Of a stretch of DNA of 27,493 nt, positions 14,866-22,831 are shown piece by piece. The notes beneath the pieces were generated by a model. The model was given only the letters and a program-made list of their open reading frames with translations, was not told the DNA's origin and did not search any database. This DNA is from JAJTFW01 sp964534995 (GTDB lineage: Bacteria > Bacteroidota > Bacteroidia > AKYH767-A > OLB10). The stretch spans positions 1 to 27,493 of the forward strand of contig CAZHSC010000047.1 in assembly GCA_964534995.1 (NCBI GenBank). Reading direction: 5' to 3'. The first letter of the stretch is position 1, and each line of letters begins with the position of its first letter. The position numbers and the translations under genes are program-made.

Positions 14866-15195
14866 TTAATGCATTAAACCCGCAAATACAAGCTTCCCAT
14901 TACTACAAAGTGCAAAATTCGAACTTGAGTTTCCGTTCAGTCCTGAAGTATTACCAGCGCCAATATCAGCAACATTTATGGTCCCCGTGGCAGTTGCATT
15001 GGTTTTCCATAATTCCAGTCCTAACAGCGGAGTTTGGGCTGAAAAATAGGTCTCCCCATTTAATTCAATAAAAGGTAAATTTCCAATAAAGGAACCTGCT
15101 TGTGTAAATGATTTAACAAGCCGAGGTACTTGCGTGAAGGCTGTATAAAACATACATTGTATGAACACTGTAATGACAAATATTTTTCCTTTCAT
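14866..15195 (-). pseudogene. Fragment 1 of the broken surface gene: signal peptide and first repeat
   Basis: ATG at 15195 begins a 109-codon frame. Residues 1-21 are a signal peptide (Met-Lys-Gly-Lys, then hydrophobic residues ending Thr-Ala-Phe-Thr-Gln). Then come Leu-Asn-Gly-Glu-Thr-Tyr-Phe-Ser-Ala and the first repeat, Leu-Glu-Leu-Trp-Lys-Thr-Asn-Ala-Thr-Ala-Thr-Gly-Thr. After Phe-Ala-Gly the frame is lost and runs into a TAA at 14868-14866. The only real translation start of the gene is probably here, so at most a truncated secreted peptide of about 109 residues would be made. Confidence 0.7.
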
Positions 15196-15205
15196 AGTGT
15201 TTTAA

Positions 15206-15310
15206 TTTAATGTTTTAAGAAATTGAATTTTAAATGCTTGATCGCTACAATGATAATTAGTTAAAGGTTGCTATGCAATCCCCTAAATCGGGTACAAAGT
15301 AATATTGGGT
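15206..15310 (-). promoter_or_regulatory. Leader of the broken surface gene with motifs shared with the beta-helix gene
   Basis: Read on the minus strand, AAACATTAAA (15215-15206) ends 10 bases before the ATG at 15195; the identical decamer stands at the same place before the beta-helix gene. Further up are ACCCAATA (15310-15303) and GTACCCGATTT (15295-15285), both also found near 22881-22902, the second in inverted orientation. These are possible regulator or translation-enhancer sites. No exact TAnnTTTG box was found. The remaining bases to 15432 show nothing clear. Confidence 0.3.
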
Positions 15311-15432
15311 CGTTTAAAATAGGGAACATTAGTAAGAATAAATCGCCCTTTACCCGGTTGAATATACTTAGCTGCATTTACCGGATTAAATTAAAATACT
15401 GTCAGAAAAAGTAGGCTACATGGATAATATTA

Positions 15433-18400
15433 TTAAGGGCTTGTAAAATCAAAGTAAGTAGCGGGGCTTAGAAAAAGGAAGGGATACTTACTCCATGTTT
15501 CAAGCGAATTCCTGTGCTTGACTACAATATAATACTGCCGTCCCGGCAATAGCGATGGAAAATAATAGGACCCGCTTCCACCTGTGTTGATGATACCGTT
15601 TACAGTAGCTGTCCACTGAAGATCGGCTGAATCCCTCAATAAAACTGTAACGGAATCACAAATTAATGGCTGATTTAAGGGATCCAACACCGCAATCAAA
15701 CTGTCATTTACCGGATTATAGAATCCTTCGAAGAATACTTTAAGGTCAATAGTTTGTTCGCAATAAGTTGCCAGCACAACGATGTCGTTACCGGCATAAC
15801 AACCATCAATACTTACTGTATAATTTCCTGAGTTATAAACTGTTACTGAAGAAGTGGTTGCACCATTGCTCCAGAGGTAATTGCTTCCGCCGGCTGCACT
15901 CAGTGTAACAGAATCTCCCACACAAAGGGTAGTTGGGCCGTTGGCAAATACAGTGTACCCCTGAAATTGTGTAGTATCAGTAATAACACAACCATTGGCA
16001 TCAGTTACAGTAACAGTATAGCTACCGTTGGTAACACCTGATATGATGGAAGTGACTGCACCCGTATTCCACAGGTACGTATAAGGAGCCATTCCTCCGC
16101 TACTCACTGTGGAAATGGTATTGGGTCCACCGGTACAGGAAATGACCGGTGTGAACTGATTATCGATTTCAGTAATTGCGTTAACAGAAGGCGTTGCGAT
16201 TGCAGTACATCCATTGGCATCTGTTACAATTACTGTATAGTTCCCTGTCCCCAGGTTGGTAATGGTGGCAGTATTACTTCCATTGCTCCATAGATAGGAA
16301 TAAGGACTTACCCCTCCGCTGGCCATAACCGATAAAATACCATTCGTTGAATTTTCACATTGCACTGCATAATTCATTGCTGTTGCTGAAAGATCCGGAG
16401 GATTGAGTATAATGGCAAAAGCGGTATCAATGCATCCGTGTGCGTCAGTTACCGTTACACTGTAATTACCGGGAGGGATATTTGTCTGAAACGCTGAGGT
16501 GGATCCATTGCTCCACAGGAAGGTGTAAGGAGATGTACCCCCGGAGGCCGTAACTGATAATAAACCGATCTGCGATCCACAGTCGGTATAGGTTCCGAAG
16601 GCATACCCTATTAGTTCCTGGGGCTGCATAACCTGTGCAGTCTGCACCCGGGTACACCCACGGCTATCCGTAACAGTAACCTGGTAAATACCCGCCGAAA
16701 GACCGGTAGTATTCGCATCGGGTGCTCCATTTGACCATAGATAGTTGTAGGGCCCGTTACCTCCGCCGGCTATTGCACTTGCCGTACCATTTGCATCACC
16801 ATAGCAATTTAAAGTGGATCCAGCGGTGACAATAAAAATACTATCCGGTTCAACAAGCATGATGGTATCCACCGTTATACACAAATTGGTATCATACACT
16901 TCTACGAAATAGGTGCCCGCTGTAAGGCCCATACGGTTCATGACGGTTACAGAATCACTCCACAGGAAGTGATAACCAGGCACACCTCCCGACACCGTAA
17001 GTCCGATACTTCCGTCGTTGCTGCCATAACAACTGACATTATACGCATCGAATTGTGACGGACTTGAGCTAACAGTCAATTCCGGTGGCTCCATCAGATT
17101 CAGGGAGGCAAAAGCGATACAGCCGGTGGAATCCGTGACAGAAACCGAATATGTTCCCGCGCTGAGTCCATTGATAGTACCGGTAACAGCGCCAGTGGAC
17201 CATAGCCATGCCGCGGCACCCGTTCCACCACTTGTTACCGTTGACAATGAGCCGTTACTTCCATTGAAGCAACTGATATTATATCCCCCAGAAAACAAAG
17301 AAGGGCTTAACTGTACGCTGAACACTGTTGGTTGGGTAAGTATAATGTCATCCGCGTCGGAGCACCCGTTTGCATCCGTTACTGTAACGGTGTAGCTGCC
17401 TGCTACAAGGTTAGTCAACGAGGAAGATGTTCCACCGGTACTCCATGCATATGAATATGGAGCTGTGCCACCCGCGCTAACGCTTACACTTCCGTTATTA
17501 CCACCTGCGCATGAAATATTGAATCCACCGGCAAAGACTGGTGAAATAACAGCAGGAGCAAGCTCAGAAGGCTGAGAAACCAGGAATGTATCTGCTTTGG
17601 TACAGCCGTTCATATCCGTAACGGTAGCAATGTATAAACCCGCTGTGAGGGATGAAATCATAAAACCGGAAGCACCATTGCTCCATGCATAGTTATAGGG
17701 GCCAGGGGTTCCGGAACCCGATGCTTCCAGCGATGCCTCATTGCCGCCATAGCAAAGCACGGGTGCAACCTGATTGATCTGAATCGTAGGCAGGTCATTC
17801 ACGAAAACAGCAATAGCATTCGTAAAAGAAGAACAACCCGTCAAAGTATCATAAACCAATGCGGAATACTGACCCTGGGTTGAGGCATAAAAACTGTATC
17901 CGCTTACCTGTACGGTTGAATTATAATAGTAAAGCGGTGTAGCATTCAGGTACCATTTGTAAATAGTATGTGGCGACCCCGATGTATTCAGGGTCAGCCC
18001 TGATCCGCTGCAGATAGTGGTGGATCCCGCCGCACTTATTGATCCTGTTGGCAGTGCGTTCACAACAATTTGCACCGGATCCGATACCGATGTGCAACCA
18101 TTAATATCAGTCACCAGCACGGTGTAATTACCCGGAGCATTAATTCCATTGACGCTTGCATTAGTTGCCCCGTTAGACCATAAATACGTACCTGCCGGTG
18201 AAGCGCTAAGGCTCACACTGTCACCGGCACAAAGAACTGTACTTCCTGAGGCACTGATAACTGCTGTTGGATGAAAAGTAATCAAGGTTGGAAGTGAAAC
18301 AGCCGTACATCCCAGGTTGTCGGTGGTTGTCACCGTATAATAGCCGGCCACGGAAGCAATAACGGACTGACTGGTTGATCCGTTATTCCATAGATATGAA

Positions 18401-21400
18401 ACCGCAGCACTCGATGTTAACAAGGTATTTTCGTTAATACATAAAGTTGTCCCCCCATTGGCGGAAATAACAGGTACATCAGGCACCTGAATCGAGAAAG
18501 TAATATCATTTGTAAACTGTGTGCAGCCGGTAAGGGTATCAATGGCGAGGGCCGAATAAACACCTGCACTGCTTGCAGTATAACTGTACCCGTAAACATT
18601 GTAACTAATGTAGCAACTGCATCCTGAACTATATAAAGAATATGTAAGAGGAACTCCGTTCTTGAACCATTGAAACCTGCTGTGCGGAGTCCCGCTTGCA
18701 TTCATGGTGAGTCCTTCCCCCGGGCAAACCAAAGTAGGTCCCGCTGCTGATATACTTCCGGAAGGTAGCGCATTCATGACCACATTGACATAAGCCGTAT
18801 CGCTGCATCCAGTCAGGGTTTCGGTAACAATTACGTATGCGGATGCAGATGACGATAGGGTAATCTCACCCGTAGTAGCTCCATTGTGCCAGTCATATCT
18901 GACGCCGGTAGCAGGCAATGCCGTTAAAATGACGGAATCCCCGTCACAAAATGATGTTGGACCGCTTGCAGTTATTGAAGCGCTTGGGTGAACATCCACA
19001 CTGACAGGAGCCGACCATGCCATACATCCATACTGGTTAATGACCGTATCGGTAAGTGTCAACGACTGGGTAACGGTGACAGAGGATGTTGTACTTCCAT
19101 TACTCCACAAATGCTGTAAACCACTTGTAGAACTGAGCGTCACACTTCCGCCGTTACAAAACGAAAGCGGGCCATTTGCAGTAATTACCGGAACAGCGGG
19201 ATTAGGATTTACTGTAACACTGAAAGGCGCAGATACTGCGGTACATCCATGGGTGTCGATTACTGCAACAGTATAGTTGCCACTCACAAGCGCCTGTATA
19301 GCCTGCGTTGTTGCTCCATTTGACCATGTGTAAGAAACCGATTCGTTTGCTGATAAAGAAGAAGGACTGTTCAAACAATACACAGCAGTACCGTTCAACT
19401 GTATGCTGGCCTGAGCCGGATTATACCTTTCCGCATTCACGGCAGTTGAACTGGTACAGCCATTGTTACCGGTTACCGTTACCGAGTAATAGCCTGTGGT
19501 ATCCGTCGTAAAAGAAGCTACAGTCAAACCATTATTCCAGATTATATTTCCAGTAACACTTGAAGTAAGTGTGACGCTATCGCCCGGACAAAAAGACAAC
19601 GGGCCACTGGAGGTGATCAACGGCGCATCCGGCGGAAGGAGTTCATTTATCAGAATGGATGCAGAATCAATGCAACCAAAAGCATCCGTTATGGTGACGG
19701 TGAAAAGCCCACCGCCTGAAATATACTGTATTTCAGAAGCAGAACCTGCAGACCACGCATAGGATTCAAATCCGGGTGTTGCCACCAGGCTATCGGTCGT
19801 ACCCTGACAATATACGTTGGGACTTGTTATCAGTACTTCAGGATCATGCACAATAACATTTACAGGTAAAGCAGCATTCGGGCAATTGGTAGTATCGGTT
19901 ACTACTACCGTATATTCACCGGTAACCGATGCTGAAATTGAAGAATTGTTCCCAACAATAATATTATCCCGTAACCATGTATATGAATTAAATCCTGCAT
20001 TTGCAGTAAGCACGACGCTGTCGCCTGAGCAAAAACTTAAAGGACCAGAAACACTCACCACCGGCATTGGAGTTGATGAACATGGTGAAACCAGCAAAGT
20101 TGTCGTAAAATAGTTTCCCCAATTATTATCCGCACCTTTTATCCTGACATTTATCGTATGCAAACCCTGCAACAGGCTTCCGCTGAGTAAAACGGATTGC
20201 ATTTCCTCCAGCGCCTTGTTGAAATTACCATTTAAGCCAATCACCATTGCAGGAGGGTTATTATCGATCCTAATTTCACCTACCACTACCCTGACTGACC
20301 GGGCCGTTAAGGGCGTTTCAATGACAATACTTGTTTTGAACACATTACTCCAATTTCCTGCAACATCCCTGCACCGTACATTGAGCGTATGAAGGCCTGC
20401 AGAAGGAACATTAATACCTGCAGACAATGCCATTTCAATCGCATCTGAGTAATTACCATCCACAGCAATAAGTAATATTGCTGAACTGCTGTCATTATCC
20501 CAGTACAATTGCGCCGTACTGATCTGAATATTGCGATAGGAAAGCGGGTTTTCAACACTAATAGCGCTGTTGAATACCGGCCCCCATCCATTGGCCGAAT
20601 CACGTACCTGCACATGCAGGATATGCAGGCCGGCAATTGGTAAGTTCTGACTTTGCAGTGCCGACTCAAAAACACTGTCAAAATTTCCATCAATAGCCAG
20701 CATATTGCCAATAGCAGGTGGCACATCGTTATCCAGCCAAAATCTGGCTTCTGTAACTTTTTTACTTTGCGTATTTATTAATTCCTCTTCAAACAGTACC
20801 GCTGTGGAAAACAAGGGACCGTAATTTCCTGAACCTTCAGGATCCAGCATCTGTACATTCAGTTTATGTAAACCTGAGGATGAAAAAGAAGGTATTGTTG
20901 ATGCGTTAATAAATTCATTGAAAGCATTCCCTGCATTTCCATTAAATATAACCAAACCCGTGGATAATCCGGGGTTATTGTCCCAATATACACGACCCAA
21001 TGCCGCGGAAATAGTCCGGTTGTTGGATAAAATTTCTTCAACATTTACGGTAGTACTAAAAGCAGGACTGAATTGTCCATTGGCACCCAACACCTGAACA
21101 CTCAGCTTATGAAGTCCGGGAGTTGAAAAGGAAGGCAAGGAAGAGCTATTGATAAAAGTATTAATTGCATCAGAAGCGTTCCCATTATAGACCATCAGCA
21201 TTTGAGCGGATGCTATATTGCTATCCCAAAAGGCACGCGCAACTGAAGCACTGATGGAACGAGAGGGTAAAGCATTTTCAATTACCAATGTAGTTTTAAA
21301 AACTTCTCCCCATTGATCGAGTGAATCTTTAAATCTGACATTCACAGTGTGTAAACCCGTTGTCAGTGCGGACGAATAATTATGTAAAGCTGTTTGAAAA

Positions 21401-21564
21401 GAACTGTCTAATCCCGGATTGAAGGTCAGTGCAATACCATTGCCCGCCCCCGGGTCAGTATCAAAATACAGTTCCGCGCCCACAAGCTTTCCCCGGCCGG
21501 TTTGCGCCTGTGAAGGCAAACATGCCATTAAAAGAATAAGCAATATCCCACTAATGTGCTTCAT
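15433..21564 (-). CDS. Giant modular surface adhesin with Ig-like and SprB-type repeats (2043 aa)
   Basis: The secreted protein is built from repeats. Residues 1-21 are a signal peptide (Met-Lys-His-Ile-Ser, hydrophobic, Ser-Gln-Ala-Gln). Residues 25-500 hold six ~80-residue repeats with Tyr-Trp-Asp-Asn-Asp/Gly-Leu-His-x-x-x-Val-Arg hallmarks. Residues 501-1259 are ten Ig/PKD-like modules (Gly-Pro-x-x-Phe-Cys-x-Gly-Asp-Ser-Val and a later Gly-Cys). Residues 1260-1874 are eight SprB-type repeats (Leu-Trp-Ser-Asn-Gly, Tyr-Thr-Val-Thr-Val-Thr-Asp-x-x-Gly-Cys). One more Ig-like module follows (about 1875-1937), then a C-terminal beta domain (1938-2043) containing Val-Lys-His-Arg-Asn-Ser-Leu-Glu-Thr-Trp-Ser. 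No T9SS or gliding-type sorting domain is seen, and two TAA codons end it. Adhesion is inferred from the module types. Start: ATG 21564; an in-frame TTG at 21579 is less likely. It is 28 bases after the beta-helix gene. Confidence 0.88.
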   Translation of the reverse strand: MKHISGILLILLMACLPSQAQTGRGKLVGAELYFDTDPGAGNGIALTFNPGLDSSFQTALHNYSSALTTGLHTVNVRFKDSLDQWGEVFKTTLVIENALPSRSISASVARAFWDSNIASAQMLMVYNGNASDAINTFINSSSLPSFSTPGLHKLSVQVLGANGQFSPAFSTTVNVEEILSNNRTISAALGRVYWDNNPGLSTGLVIFNGNAGNAFNEFINASTIPSFSSSGLHKLNVQMLDPEGSGNYGPLFSTAVLFEEELINTQSKKVTEARFWLDNDVPPAIGNMLAIDGNFDSVFESALQSQNLPIAGLHILHVQVRDSANGWGPVFNSAISVENPLSYRNIQISTAQLYWDNDSSSAILLIAVDGNYSDAIEMALSAGINVPSAGLHTLNVRCRDVAGNWSNVFKTSIVIETPLTARSVRVVVGEIRIDNNPPAMVIGLNGNFNKALEEMQSVLLSGSLLQGLHTINVRIKGADNNWGNYFTTTLLVSPCSSTPMPVVSVSGPLSFCSGDSVVLTANAGFNSYTWLRDNIIVGNNSSISASVTGEYTVVVTDTTNCPNAALPVNVIVHDPEVLITSPNVYCQGTTDSLVATPGFESYAWSAGSASEIQYISGGGLFTVTITDAFGCIDSASILINELLPPDAPLITSSGPLSFCPGDSVTLTSSVTGNIIWNNGLTVASFTTDTTGYYSVTVTGNNGCTSSTAVNAERYNPAQASIQLNGTAVYCLNSPSSLSANESVSYTWSNGATTQAIQALVSGNYTVAVIDTHGCTAVSAPFSVTVNPNPAVPVITANGPLSFCNGGSVTLSSTSGLQHLWSNGSTTSSVTVTQSLTLTDTVINQYGCMAWSAPVSVDVHPSASITASGPTSFCDGDSVILTALPATGVRYDWHNGATTGEITLSSSASAYVIVTETLTGCSDTAYVNVVMNALPSGSISAAGPTLVCPGEGLTMNASGTPHSRFQWFKNGVPLTYSLYSSGCSCYISYNVYGYSYTASSAGVYSALAIDTLTGCTQFTNDITFSIQVPDVPVISANGGTTLCINENTLLTSSAAVSYLWNNGSTSQSVIASVAGYYTVTTTDNLGCTAVSLPTLITFHPTAVISASGSTVLCAGDSVSLSASPAGTYLWSNGATNASVNGINAPGNYTVLVTDINGCTSVSDPVQIVVNALPTGSISAAGSTTICSGSGLTLNTSGSPHTIYKWYLNATPLYYYNSTVQVSGYSFYASTQGQYSALVYDTLTGCSSFTNAIAVFVNDLPTIQINQVAPVLCYGGNEASLEASGSGTPGPYNYAWSNGASGFMISSLTAGLYIATVTDMNGCTKADTFLVSQPSELAPAVISPVFAGGFNISCAGGNNGSVSVSAGGTAPYSYAWSTGGTSSSLTNLVAGSYTVTVTDANGCSDADDIILTQPTVFSVQLSPSLFSGGYNISCFNGSNGSLSTVTSGGTGAAAWLWSTGAVTGTINGLSAGTYSVSVTDSTGCIAFASLNLMEPPELTVSSSPSQFDAYNVSCYGSNDGSIGLTVSGGVPGYHFLWSDSVTVMNRMGLTAGTYFVEVYDTNLCITVDTIMLVEPDSIFIVTAGSTLNCYGDANGTASAIAGGGNGPYNYLWSNGAPDANTTGLSAGIYQVTVTDSRGCTRVQTAQVMQPQELIGYAFGTYTDCGSQIGLLSVTASGGTSPYTFLWSNGSTSAFQTNIPPGNYSVTVTDAHGCIDTAFAIILNPPDLSATAMNYAVQCENSTNGILSVMASGGVSPYSYLWSNGSNTATITNLGTGNYTVIVTDANGCTAIATPSVNAITEIDNQFTPVISCTGGPNTISTVSSGGMAPYTYLWNTGAVTSIISGVTNGSYTVTVTDANGCVITDTTQFQGYTVFANGPTTLCVGDSVTLSAAGGSNYLWSNGATTSSVTVYNSGNYTVSIDGCYAGNDIVVLATYCEQTIDLKVFFEGFYNPVNDSLIAVLDPLNQPLICDSVTVLLRDSADLQWTATVNGIINTGGSGSYYFPSLLPGRQYYIVVKHRNSLETWSKYPFLFLSPATYFDFTSP
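15943..17787 (-). repeat. Eight SprB-type repeats in the giant adhesin
   Basis: Repeats begin at residues 1260, 1338, 1418, 1499, 1576, 1654, 1729 and 1803, 72-81 residues each. The pattern is an early Cys with Gly-x-x-x-Gly, then Tyr-x-Tyr-x-Trp-Ser-x-Gly, Leu-x-x-Gly-x-Tyr-x-Val-x-Val-Thr-Asp and a Cys. Confidence 0.8.
17788..20064 (-). repeat. Ten Ig/PKD-like modules in the giant adhesin
   Basis: Modules begin at residues 501, 575, 646, 717, 790, 861, 935, 1029, 1100 and 1173. Eight are 71-74 residues; those at 935 and 1173 are 94 and 87 because of an inserted Trp/Tyr-rich loop. Each has an early Cys and a late Gly-Cys or Asn-Cys, probably a disulfide. Confidence 0.8.
20065..21492 (-). 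repeat. Six N-terminal ~80-residue repeats in the giant adhesin
   Basis: Repeat borders by residue: 25-102, 103-182, 183-266, 267-344, 345-422, 423-500. Each has an aromatic-Asp-x-Asn/Asp start, a Gly-Asn in the middle and Gly-Leu-His-x-Leu/Val-x-Val-Arg/Gln about 45 residues in. DNA identity between copies is low, so the array is old. Confidence 0.8.
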
Positions 21565-21592
21565 GCAACAGATTGACAAGGTGTGTCGAAGC

Positions 21593-22831
21593 TTATTTAT
21601 CGAAACCTATTGCTTTCACATTGATGGTTCCATTCACCAATACCCGCCGGGGGGCAGCCACAAATATCACACGAGCCCAGTCATTGGCGGTGATGGGAAA
21701 GAAGTTATCAAGTGTAAATGAACCGCCATAACAACCCACATCATTCCTTGTCAGATCAATATCAGCATAAGCAGAGTCAGGTGTACCGCCGTTGATTGTA
21801 TTTGAGGAAGGATTGGTATTTAATCCATCAGCGTTAAGCGTGGTATTTGTAGCAGTAATGTTGGTTCCGTCATTTGTAAACCCGTACAGGATAGCATTTG
21901 AAAAATAATTATAGTGAACCGAGTTATTTCCGTTGCTGATATTCACTGCATATGAACCTGTACCAAGGACAAGATTATTCAAAATTTCTGTATAACTGTT
22001 GACTGCACCATTTACAATAATTCCGTTAGCATAGTAATAGGTACTCTTATAAATAGTATTATTTACGATTACATTCACTCCGGAGTTAGTATTTTTGGAA
22101 GTGTTTATGTAAATACCCTGATTATATCCATTTACCGGATAAGTCAATGTGATAAAATTATTCTGGATACTGAAAAATTGCGAACTCGAGTTCCAGTATA
22201 TACCACTATAATTGCTGGCAGAATAGTTTGTAATTTTATTACCAATTATCAGGATGGTATCTGTGGGATTATTTACCGAAGCATCGGTATTAACGGTAAG
22301 CGCTGATTTGATAATGTTACCCATTACCTTTCCGAACCTTATACTCAGTCCTGCCTGAATATGACAACTGGCCACAGTAACATCATAATTATCATGATTT
22401 AAAGATATGGAACCATCTGCCAATGAATCATTCAACAAATTGATGGTACTTCTGGAACCGGTCGGGGAAGCGATGGAAGACTGTATATTTCCTGTTAACA
22501 ATTTCATTCCGATAATGGTAACATTAATACCTGCCGAAGAAGGCGTAATATATACAACCGGTGCATCTACCGTATAATAGGCCCCTTCATTGGCGGATAG
22601 AATTTGAATACTCTTAGTAATTCTGATCGTTGTATCTGAATAGGAAGCCCCCCCTGCCTGAGGATATACGATAATCCTGTCATTTGGTGAAGCTGCTGCC
22701 AGTGCAGCATTAATACTGGCATAGGAACCTCCTGCTCCTCCTGCTGATACCACAAGATCAGTTGCTTTGGAGATGCCGGCACCAGCAAGACATAAAATTA
22801 ATATTGATAAACAATAATTTACCGTTTTCAT
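21593..22831 (-). CDS. Secreted right-handed beta-helix protein
   Basis: The 412-residue protein starts with a signal peptide (Met-Lys-Thr-Val, hydrophobic, cleavage near Ser-Lys-Ala at 21-23). It then shows Tyr-Ala-Ser-Ile-Asn-Ala-Ala-Leu-Ala-Ala-Ala and Asp-Arg-Ile-Ile-Val-Tyr-Pro, the usual entry of pectate-lyase-fold proteins. The middle is a run of Asn-rich rungs (Ile-x-x-Asn-x-Ile/Phe-x-x) ending near Asp-Val-Gly-Cys-Tyr-Gly-Gly. No catalytic residues of a specific lyase can be assigned, so it may simply be a structural or sugar-binding surface protein. The last ~20 residues (Arg-Arg-Val-Leu-Val-Asn-Gly-Thr-Ile-Asn-Val-Lys-Ala) are a short tail and not a T9SS domain. It is first in an operon with the giant adhesin, 28 bases downstream, suggesting the two act together at the cell surface. 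Confidence 0.82.
   Translation of the reverse strand: MKTVNYCLSILILCLAGAGISKATDLVVSAGGAGGSYASINAALAAASPNDRIIVYPQAGGASYSDTTIRITKSIQILSANEGAYYTVDAPVVYITPSSAGINVTIIGMKLLTGNIQSSIASPTGSRSTINLLNDSLADGSISLNHDNYDVTVASCHIQAGLSIRFGKVMGNIIKSALTVNTDASVNNPTDTILIIGNKITNYSASNYSGIYWNSSSQFFSIQNNFITLTYPVNGYNQGIYINTSKNTNSGVNVIVNNTIYKSTYYYANGIIVNGAVNSYTEILNNLVLGTGSYAVNISNGNNSVHYNYFSNAILYGFTNDGTNITATNTTLNADGLNTNPSSNTINGGTPDSAYADIDLTRNDVGCYGGSFTLDNFFPITANDWARVIFVAAPRRVLVNGTINVKAIGFDK

Larger units (their letters stand above)
11727..15195 (-). pseudogene. Broken gene for a large ELW-x-TDGT repeat surface protein with T9SS sorting domain
   Basis: Four consecutive minus-strand frames (15195-14866, 14857-14342, 14332-13427, 13370-11727) join into one continuous protein of about 1155 residues if three lesions are undone. 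Lesion 1 is a one-base deletion in the AAACCC run at 14876-14881; restoring one base gives Ala-Gly-Phe-Asn-Ala-Leu-Thr-Gly-Asn-Met-Asp-Leu-Phe. Lesion 2 is an in-frame TAA at 14344-14342, between Phe-Lys-Ser and Lys-Asp-Lys-Val-Phe-Phe. Lesion 3 is a one-base deletion at the CC of 13435-13436; restoring it gives Val-Ile-Thr-Gly-Ser-Val-Gly-Gly. Domains in order: signal peptide, about eight ELW-type repeats, a Trp-x-Gly-x-x-Ser-x-x-Trp module, a long beta-rich region and a type-A T9SS C-terminal domain. Neighbouring genes, including a 6-kb one, are intact, which argues against poor sequence quality, but sequencing errors cannot be excluded. Confidence 0.8.

Noticed and set aside
13427..14881. 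Programmed ribosomal frameshifting as an explanation for the split surface gene
   Set aside because: Two separate shifts plus an in-frame stop would be needed, and no slippery heptamer with downstream structure is seen; decay or sequence error is simpler.
11406..15195. Genomic island or integrated element inserted at tRNA-Lys
   Set aside because: No integrase, no second copy of the tRNA 3' end and no phage or transposon genes were seen in the window.
15280..15390. Possible continuation of the adhesin C-terminus after its stop (Asn-Pro-Val-Asn...)
   Set aside because: About 34 codons open after several stops, no dockerin or sorting motif, no start; looks like chance.
17126..20113. Several plus-strand open frames inside the giant adhesin gene with similar sequences (for example 17126-17395, 19040-19276, 19496-19762, 19817-20113)
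   Set aside because: They resemble each other only because they are antisense copies of the same protein repeats; none has a promoter, a protein-like composition or a context of its own.
15433..21564. CRISPR-like or recent tandem DNA repeats in the giant gene
   Set aside because: The repetition is at protein level only; the DNA copies differ widely and have no constant spacer structure.
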